A program made the translations under genes and the position numbers. Below, one piece after another: positions 12,575-20,389 of a stretch of 64,000 nt of DNA; within the stretch, counting starts at the first letter, position 1, and each line of letters starts with the position of its first letter. The DNA comes from Allolobophora icterica (Eukaryota; Annelida; Clitellata; Crassiclitellata; Lumbricidae): assembly GCA_963556255.1 (NCBI GenBank), contig OY744615.1, forward strand, positions 46,803,148 to 46,867,147. The letters are read 5' to 3'. The notes beneath the pieces are model-generated. The model saw nothing but the letters and a program-made list of their open reading frames with translations, was not told where the DNA came from and made no database searches.

Positions 12575-12920
12575 GTCCATCTCCCACCCCTTAGTGACTG
12601 TCCAACTCCTATCCCTTAGTGACTGTTCACTTCCTATCCCTTAGTGACTGTCCACTTCCTATCCCTTAGTGACTGTTCACTTCCTATCCCTTAGTGACTG
12701 CCCACCTCCTATCCCTTAGTGACTGTCCACTTCCTATCCCTTAGTGACTGCCCACCTCCTATCCCTTAGTGACTGTCCACTTCCTATCCCTTAGTGACTG
12801 TCCACCTCCTATCCCTTAGTGACTGTCCACCTCCTATCCCTTAGTGACTGTCCACCTCCTATCCCTTAGTGACTGTCCACCTCCTATCCCTTAGTGACTG
12901 TCCACCTCCTATCCCTTAGC
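12575..12920. repeat. Minisatellite, 25-bp unit, about 13 copies
   Basis: The unit CTTAGTGACTGTCCACCTCC plus TATCC repeats in perfect register with C/T variation at two sites. Variants are ordered: the CACTTCC form dominates the left side and CACCTCC the right. Confidence 0.97.
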
Positions 12921-13125
12921 TATCAACCGTGCCTCTGATTGAAGTATTGACGTCTGGCACGTGAATCTCATAATCATTCATTAATTCATTCATTCATTCA
13001 TTCAATGGTTGTTGTTCTTCACGGTTCTCAACTTTCGCGTGGTTATAATAGTTAGGCCTACAGGCAAGCGGCAATCAGTGACTGTTCTGTTTCTCTATCT
13101 AGCTTCGAGAAAAATATTTAAAAGG

Positions 13126-14327
13126 CAGTGCCGGATTAACTTTTTAGAGGCCTGGCGCAAACAATGCAACAAAACTAAAGTAGGCCCTCTATCCAATCAA
13201 ATTATCAAAAAAATTGGGGAAAAAATTAATTATATAGAAAAACATACTTTAATAATTTATGAACACAAAATGAAGCTGTGATAGGATCATAGGAGATTTT
13301 TTAATTTTACTTGTTACAGTTCAACTGTTCAAAAATGTTCGTCGAGTTTAAAAGTCTTTCCTTCGCGCTTTTAAAGTAGAGAAAGAATCAATGATATCTT
13401 GAAAGTCAAGATCTGTCAAGATTTCCGACTCAATGTTCAAAAGAGTTAAATTTGCCAATCTGTCCTGGCCCATTGTTGACCTCAAAGATGATTTTATGCG
13501 TTTTAAATGACTGAATGATCTTTCTCCACTGCAGTTACTTACAGGCAAAGTTAAGTAAATACGTAGTGCAATACAAACATTTGGAAAGCCGTCTTTACGG
13601 TCTTTCAGATTATAGCGGTACATTATATTCAGCATCTTTTGTGGAGTAACTGCTGTACCGGTACCTGTTTCTGTCGATGGAAGTTGTTTTAAAAAAGAGC
13701 GCCATTGTATCCATTCGTTGAAAAGTTCGTTATTTACATCAGCTGTATAAAATTCTACAAATGGCACTTCTCGTGTTTTTACTGCCAGAAATTTATCAAT
13801 ACTACCACGCTGCTGTTTGCCTACCTCTTCAAGTTCGCGTTTTCTTTGACGTTTCTGCCAACCGGACTCAAATTTCTTCATTTTCTTTAGGCCTACTTAT
13901 TTTATTTGTTTAAAAATTAAAATTAAAAAAAGAAATAAGCAGCTACATAAACACTAAATAGTAGATAATAATATTACATGGAACATACACTGTGTCGTCT
14001 GTACCGTACGCATATCTATATTTTATTTGGTGATGGGGTCGATCCGTGCATAATTTGATTACGTCATACGTCATCATTACAGTACACAATTAATTAGTAC
14101 GTCATCATTATAGTAGTAGTACTGTAGAAGGCCTGTTTTTATAATGCCACCAAATTTTATATGCAATGCTTGTTTTAGAAATTAAACATTTTAAATAAGC
14201 CGGACTGTGACTTATATAAACAAATTCGATCGGATAATCGGATTTCTCAATGTTTTTTTTAAATTTTTACCCCCGAAAGAAGGCCTGGCGCAAGTGCGCC
14301 AGTTGCGCCATAGTTAATCTGGCACTG
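13126..14327 (-). mobile_element. hAT transposon, 1202 bp, internally deleted (TSD TTAAAAGG)
   Basis: Terminal inverted repeats are CAGTGCCGGATTAACT and the complement of CAGTGCCAGATTAACT, flanked by a perfect 8-bp duplication TTAAAAGG at 13118-13125 and 14328-14335. Subterminal motifs AGGCCTGGCGCAA occur at both ends. It encodes the shortened transposase at 13348-13881. Confidence 0.95.
13348..13881 (-). CDS. Internally deleted hAT-family transposase, 177 aa
   Basis: This open frame joins the two ends of a hAT transposase. Residues 1-45 are a basic leader of the type found at the start of ZMYM/TTF-class hAT proteins (SGWQKRQRKRELEE, then GSIDKFL). Residues about 100-177 are the C-terminal hATC dimerisation region, with the diagnostic FPNVCIALRIYLTLPVSNCS, ERSFSHLKRIKSSLRSTM and RLANLTLLNIE segments. 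The zinc-binding and RNase H-like catalytic parts between them are missing; related full proteins are several times longer. The frame is nevertheless intact from ATG to stop, and the element has complete ends and a perfect target duplication. It therefore looks like a non-autonomous deletion derivative that could still make a protein able to dimerise but not cut DNA; that last point is inference. Alternative: an unannotated spliced form, but I see no missing exons inside the element. Confidence 0.88.
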   Translation of the reverse strand: MKKFESGWQKRQRKRELEEVGKQQRGSIDKFLAVKTREVPFVEFYTADVNNELFNEWIQWRSFLKQLPSTETGTGTAVTPQKMLNIMYRYNLKDRKDGFPNVCIALRIYLTLPVSNCSGERSFSHLKRIKSSLRSTMGQDRLANLTLLNIESEILTDLDFQDIIDSFSTLKARRKDF

Positions 14328-14597
14328 TTAAAAGGTGTTTAAGATGCTGAATTATTCAATATTACTAATTTTAGCCATGGGTTTTCCGTTGTTTAACGAC
14401 ATCTTGTGTCCGTCAGGGTTCTTAACGCCGATCTTAGTCTCAGCGTCAAAGAACATAACAGCTTTGTTATTGAACGATGGATGGATCAATTTCAACACTT
14501 TTACGACTTCTTATGGCATCAATGCGTTGACGTTGATAGAAGAAAAAAATTATCCACAGTTGGTTAGTAACTCTTTAACGACGCTGTCATAAAAAAA

Positions 14598-15470
14598 AAT
14601 GGTTAGTCTCGCCCTCCTCCTTCATCCAGGCTTCAGACTGGCACTACTAGAATACGGGCATTTGTGGACTTAAAATGACCGCTTATAGATGTCGCTAAAC
14701 AATGGAAACAATATCTAGTAAGTAAGCACAAACTGAGATAGGCCTATATGATCTAAATATGATGCTCCATAATTCTCTTTAAATACCTTTAAAACTCTCA
14801 CCAACACTGCTATATATAAGGGTATACTGCGCTCAGTCGTTGGGTTGTTTAGCATTTATAATTGTAGCTGTTGCTATGACGGTATTGATCTGTAACCTAA
14901 GTCGGACGTCATAAGATGTCGTTAAACAATGGAACTACTTTTGGAGTAGAGAGCATTCCGCCCCATACTTACAGGGCAACCTATGAGTTAGACATCAAGG
15001 TGGTTGGCGTCGCCCTCCTCCTTTCTCCAGGCTTGAGACTGGCACTACCACAGTAAGTACGGCAGTGGCCGAGTTTGGCCATGACGGTCTAAAGATGTTG
15101 CTAGGCTAAAATAATGGAAATGCATACGGCTAAGCAGCAAGCCTGAATTTGTCAGGCAAAGATCAAGGCATAGTCGTTCTAATGAAGACTGAATAAAGAA
15201 GAAAGGCCAAGTTAATCACCTTTGTTATGATACAGCATCGTTTAACGGTAATTACCTAACTAATCGTTTAATTGACCACCTTATATACCCTGGTGGTGCC
15301 AGTCCAACGATGAACAAAAGAGGAGGGCGAGTGGTTAGTTAGGCCTATTGTGCAAACGACGCCGTGTGATAACAAGACGATTAGCGTCGCCCTCCTCCTT
15401 GCATCAGGCTTCGGACTGGCACCACCCGAGTACAAGGGAGTGGCAGAGTTTGATGTCACTGCAAGTAATA
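14598..15470. repeat. Repeat family E copies (GCCCTCCTCC..CAGGCTT..GACTGGCAC)
   Basis: Copies on the plus strand at about 14600-14715, 15000-15115 and 15380-15470 and on the minus strand at about 15160-15330 share GTCGCCCTCCTCCTT, CAGGCTT..GACTGGCACTACC and, in two cases, end in the GATGTCGCTAAACAATGG block of the promoter-like units. Other family members are at 3205-3275, 11930-11990, 8560-8640 (minus) and 22790-22895 (minus). Confidence 0.6.
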
Positions 15471-15599
15471 ATTTCCAATGCTTAACGACATCTTGTGGCT
15501 GCCGGCGCCGTTCACCTTAAATTTTTTTAGTCAAGGTTACTGCAAGTTAGTAAGTTAGTTAGTGTTCAACGACGCCATCTCCTTAGCAGAAACAACTGA

Positions 15600-15814
15600 C
15601 AGTGCAGACTCATTAACGCGAAGTCAACTGGGGACATGCCTTACGATGCAGCATGTAGACCAGTCCACGAGTAAAATGAGATAATGCTGAAAACGTCAGA
15701 TCTACATTGCAGTTCCTGTATGGTGCGTTGACCAGTACAGCATGTTAAGTTTATAGCTTGGGGAAACAACACTACATCGAGTTAAGCGAAAGACGTGTAA
15801 GAGGGTCGACACTG
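15600..15814. mobile_element. TA-type (Tc1/mariner-like) MITE, 215 bp
   Basis: Ends are CAGTGCAGACTCATTAACGC and the complement of CAGTGTCGACCCTCTTACAC. A relative of exactly the same length lies at 50929-51143 in the CSNK2B 3' region, where TA flanks both sides. Here only the right flank is TA. Confidence 0.7.
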
Positions 15815-15941
15815 TAATCCTCATTACAAATTTGCACGTGGCTCAAATAGGCATAAGAAACTGTAACTGTAATTACGACAAATTTTATTATTATTATTAC
15901 AGTAGTTTTTTATAGCACCCCTTCAATGTTATCTACTCAGG

Positions 15942-16116
15942 CAGGGGCGTCTATCCCCCCTAAGTCATTGGAGCAACGTCCCTTTTTCCCCTCTTCTTTC
16001 CCCCTCCCCGTTCCCACCCCCCCCCCCCTAAAATGGTGGCACACACATAACAGATCTCCCCCCCATTTCTTGGATGAAGCATTTGCTCCAAGGTTTCTAT
16101 GGTGTAGACGCCTCTG
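15942..16116. mobile_element. hAT-type MITE, 175 bp (TSD TACTCAGG/TACTCAAG)
   Basis: Starts CAGGGGCGTCTATCCCCCC and ends GGTGTAGACGCCTCTG, giving CAG.GGCGTCTA inverted ends. The flanking 8-mers TACTCAGG (15934-15941) and TACTCAAG (16117-16124) match at seven of eight positions. Confidence 0.85.
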
Positions 16117-16770
16117 TACTCAAGAGCGCTCCCAGCCCAACCCCGGTCAAACAGAACAGTCAAGCCCGAGAGAAACGGGCAGTGACCCATCGGTATTAGA
16201 CGCAATGCCAACTGGTCAAAGGGCCTGCCACAAAGAATGCATGGCGCTGCCGCATAGCAGTCTGCGTTCGAGGGACAAGGAGCCCCGCCCGAGCAGCCGA
16301 ACGAAGGGAGCCACAGTGCTGGACCGCCACAGTGTAACAGCAGAGTTCCCGTAGATATGGAAGAGCCAGGCTTTTAATGCATCGCTGGACTAGTGCAGAG
16401 ACCCGGTAGGCGAAGCGCTGCGGGTAAGGGAGCCAGCGGAAAGTATCCCGCAGACCCGCCTGCATCATCAGTAGTAAGCTACTTCTAGGATGCATAGCTG
16501 CCTTTAGGGCCATTAACTTAAGTAAGACTGCAAGACGTGACAAAGCTATTTCGCGGTTTCATGATAAGCACTCGGGAGAGCAACGATTTAACACTGTTGT
16601 CTTCCAACTGGTTTTGAATCTCAATTGTAAAAGCTGTAAATCCATTAAGAATAAACGGCAAAAGGGGCAAAAAACACTCAATTGCTGCTAAAGAGAATTA
16701 AATCGGGGATTTAAAGGTATATAAACATTTGCAGTCTGTCGAATCAACACAACCAAATCAGAAAAAGATT
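16117..16770. other. No gene seen
   Basis: Several overlapping open frames of about 80-140 codons exist on both strands, but none shows a domain, conserved motif or splice context. Composition is moderately GC-rich to 16500, then AT-rich. Confidence 0.4.
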
Positions 16771-16773
16771 CGA

Positions 16774-18030
16774 ACCACTAATCATCCATTCAAACCACTA
16801 ATTATTCATACAAACCACTAATTATCCATACCAACCATTAATTATCCATACAGACCACTAATCATCAATACAAACCACTAATCATCCATTCAAACCACTA
16901 ATCATCCATTCAAACCACTAATCATCCATTCAAACCACTAATCATTCATTCAAACCACTAATTATCCATACCAACCATTAATTATCCATACAGACCACTA
17001 ATCATCAATACAAACCACTAATCATCCATTCAAACCACTAATCATCCATTCAAACCACTAATCATCCATTCAAACCACTAATCATTCATTCAAACCCCAA
17101 TTCACCAACACAAACCACTATCTGTAATCATCCATTCAAACCACTAATTATCCATACAAACCACTAATTATCCATACAGACCACTAATTATCCATACCAA
17201 CCATTAATTATCCATACAGACCACTAATCATCAATACAAACCACTAATCATCCATTCAAACCACTAATCATCCATTCAAACCACTAATCATTCATTCAAA
17301 CCCCAATTCACCAACACAAACCACTATCTGTAATCATCCATTCAAACCACTAATCATCCATTCAAACCACTAATCATCCATTCAAACCACTAATCATTCA
17401 TTCAAACCCCAATTCACCAACACAAACCACTATCTGTAATCATCCATTCAAACCACTAATTATCCATACAAACCACTAATTATCCATACAAACCACTAAT
17501 TATCCATACAGACCACTAATTATCCATACAGACCACTAATTATCCAAACAAACCACCATAATTATCCATACAGACCACTAATCATCGATACAAACCATTA
17601 ATTATCCAAACAAACCACCCTAATTATCCATACAGACCACTAATTATCCATACAGACCACTAATTATCCATACAGACCACTAATTATCCAAACAAACCAC
17701 CCTAATTATCCATACAGACCACTAATTATCCATACAGACCACTAATCATCGATACAAACCACTAATTATCCAAACAAACCACCCTAATTATCCATACAGA
17801 CCACTAATTATCCATACAGACCACTAATTATCCATACAGACCACTAATTATCCATACAGACCACTAATTATCCATACAGACCACTAATTATCCATACAGA
17901 CCACTAATCATCGATACAGACCACTAATTATCCATACAGACCACTAATCATCGATACAAACCACTAATCATACACCATTAATCATCCACACAAACCACTA
18001 CACATAATCATCCATTCAAACCACTAATCA
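16774..18030. repeat. Minisatellite, 20-bp unit with higher-order structure, about 1.25 kb
   Basis: The basic unit is CAAACCACTAATCATCCATT and its variants ending TTATCCATA, TCATTCATT and TCATCGATA. Units are organised in larger blocks: a series closed by CAAACCCCAATTCACCAACA and CTATCTGTAATC recurs around 17090, 17300 and 17410. The right half (from about 17460) is a different block type, TTATCCATACAGACCACTAA with CACCCTAATTATCC insertions. This shows amplification at two scales. Confidence 0.96.
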
Positions 18031-18356
18031 TCCGCAAAAACATACATACAGAGTTCACTAAGACTATTGAGCAGTTCATAACCTTTATGACTAGACCCAA
18101 TTCCGCCTCGTTGTCGACCTGACCCACTTTCAATCCGATAATATTAGACCATTTCAGATCATTGTCCGATAAGTCCTATTCTTTGGAAAGACTATCATTG
18201 TCAAAGCCACACGAAAGATGTCAAAACCAAGCAAGCAGGCTGGACCATTCGGAAACTTAAGCCGCGTGGAAAGCGTTTGAGCTGCGTGCGAGTATGCAGG
18301 ATAAATTTTAAAATCGTCCAGAACTTAAGCTCCACCATTTTCTCCGTCTCGTATGC

Positions 18357-18720
18357 ATGCGACAACACACAAAACGACCAATCAGAAAAGAGTCTGCACT
18401 GATGACAACCTATAATCATCCAGTCAGGCTTTATGCTCCATCACAGAAGCAACCAATCAGATCAGGCCGTGCCGTCATTGACCTATTAAACTGCAGCTCG
18501 CATAGCACAAACCGACCAATCGGATCGGCTTGCACGAACATTGGCCAATCAAATTTCAGCACTTGTTACACAAACCAACCAATCAGTCAGTCTGCACCAA
18601 TACTGGCCAATCAAACTGCAGGACATGTTGCACAAACTGACCAATCAAATCGGTTTGTACCAACGCCGGCCAATCAAACCTCAGCTCGCATCGCACAAGC
18701 CAACCAATCGGACGACAGTT
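18357..18720. repeat. CCAAT-box array, about 63-bp unit, 5-6 copies
   Basis: The unit has two CCAATC motifs. In the cleanest copies (18507-18700) consecutive CCAATC motifs are about 29 and 34 bp apart. CAAAC..ACCAATC and GGCCAATCAAA are the best conserved parts and the spacer has drifted. The array begins about 30 bp past the stop codon of the ankyrin/SOCS gene, so on that gene's strand it lies in the 3' UTR or just downstream. Confidence 0.85.
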
Positions 18721-18752
18721 TCCCGACTCGAGAGCCGCTCCGACGGGCCATC

Positions 18753-20081
18753 CTACGACTCGACAGCCGCGTTCTGTATGTTCATGTTCGGGTCGTAGTG
18801 GTGCTCCTCCCGGTAGAACATCTTCCGGCAGACTAACCCCTGGAGCGAGAGCGGAATTGGAAGTTTCCGGGTGATCTTCACCAGGTTGGCGTTGCGCGAC
18901 GTACAGACGCGCATCTGTATCACCTTCCGACACATGTTCTTCAGCGACAGCGGCTGGCGTATTTGCATAGCGTACCACGTCCGAAAGTCCGGGGCGTTGT
19001 TAAGCAGCTCTTCGGAAATTCCCGGGCCCTTGTACAGCAGCCACTCGACGAGGTTCAGCATGTCCGCGCCGGCACGAAACAGCGTCACGATGCACGGGAA
19101 CTGGTGGCACAGGTCCTCCGCGTACAGTTTCGTGCTGAGCGCGCTGACGCAGATGTAGAGCGGCGTGCGGCCCTTGTTGTCGATGATGTTGACGTTGCTT
19201 CGAGCCGATATCAGCAAGTTCAAGATGTCGACGAGCTTCCAGTGGGCCGCGATGTGTATTGGTGCCTGACCAGTCTTATCAGATCTGGAATGAATGGTTG
19301 AAACGAGATCAAAGGTAGAGACAACAGTAAAACAGTGCGCTACAGTGATCTATTTCAGCAGTTTTGAAACGGTGGTATGTGTACCACTAGTGGTGCACCA
19401 GCTGTCCCAAGTGGTACGTGAACAAATTCAAATTTTTTTTATATTTTCTACAATTTTACACCCATCTTTCTTTGATTAGCTATTGACTATTGAAGTCACT
19501 ATTCCACATACACCAAGCGCTTCTTTTTCTTTAAAATTTCTTTGAGTTTTATGTCTACCTGTGGTCCTACGCTAATTGCAAGGGGACTTCGACCTCCTGT
19601 TGTTTTTGAACTGACCCTTGCTGGTGGACGCCAACATTCGATGTTTTAACCTGGTGGTACAATAAAAATAAAGTTTGAAAACTGCTGATCTATTTGGCAT
19701 CGACGATGGAAACCCAGCCTGTGACCGACTTCCTTTGGATATGCGCATTGTCTTAGCTAGAGATTCTGCAAGTATTTTCTATAAACACTTGAAAACTGTT
19801 CTCTTCCACGAGGGTTTGGCCGAGACCACCCCTGCGCCGTTATGCTGGAAAGGCACCATAGAAATGGAATGAATGAATGAATGAATGAAAGAATAAATGA
19901 CTATAACACTTTCATTGGGTACAATATCCTAAACTACTTATGACTAAGATCCTATCAAAATGACATCCTAGCTGTCCGAGACAGGAACTGTGTAGGGACC
20001 TTGAACAAGTCCTTCACTCAATATTGCTTAAAGTATCGACTGATGCTTGGTGACAGCATGATAGTGGCACTTAATAAATGC

Positions 20082-20176
<95 letters not shown>

Positions 20177-20345
20177 TAATCTACACATATAGTTTCCTTA
20201 TATGCAAATTTGTCCGTCGTAGGACGCTACGTCACAAACGGGATCTGTTCTATTGTGAAACCGTTTGTGACGTCAGTACTGCCGTCTTGACGACGACGAT
20301 CAACGATATACACTGCCGTCATAATAATGACGGGGAAATACACTA

Positions 20346-20389
<44 letters not shown>

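Larger units (their letters stand above)
860..14940. repeat. Cluster of promoter-like repeat units (ACACC box + 28 bp + TATA)
   Basis: At least nine plus-strand copies of a unit occur here and none were found after 15.5 kb. Each has a box close to ACACCTTTAAAACG, often preceded by GCTTTTTCG, and a TATA-like sequence downstream. Box/TATA starts are 878/906, 2124/2151, 5186/5214, 5557/5585, 5774/5802, 7377/7405, 8079/8107, 8259/8287 and 14783/14811; eight spacings are exactly 28 and one is 27, though the element at 7405 is weak. About 70-140 bp after the box most copies carry a second conserved block close to CATGGCTGCATAAAGATGTC followed by GCTAAACAATGG. Minus-strand versions of that block lie near 3640, 5100, 7265, 14390 and 15480. 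Consecutive copies at 5557/5774 and 8079/8259 are about 180-220 bp apart, which suggests decayed tandem units. Whether they are transcribed is unknown. Confidence 0.7.

Noticed and set aside
12575..12920. CRISPR-like array
   Set aside because: Head-to-tail 25-bp repeats without spacers.
15600..15814. CSNK2B retropseudogene 3' UTR
   Set aside because: Similarity to the CSNK2B 3' region is limited exactly to a 215-bp element with inverted ends, so both are MITE copies.
15926..16354. 142-codon open frame
   Set aside because: It spans a MITE boundary (15942-16116) and shows no domain or conserved pattern.
16774..18030. CRISPR-like array
   Set aside because: Units are contiguous without unique spacers and the genome is eukaryotic.
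18583..18978. 131-codon minus-strand frame overlapping the ankyrin/SOCS gene
   Set aside because: It reads the SOCS exon in another frame and then the CCAAT repeat.
20001..20192. Poly-isoleucine open frame
   Set aside because: It is the (AAT)n tail of a SINE.
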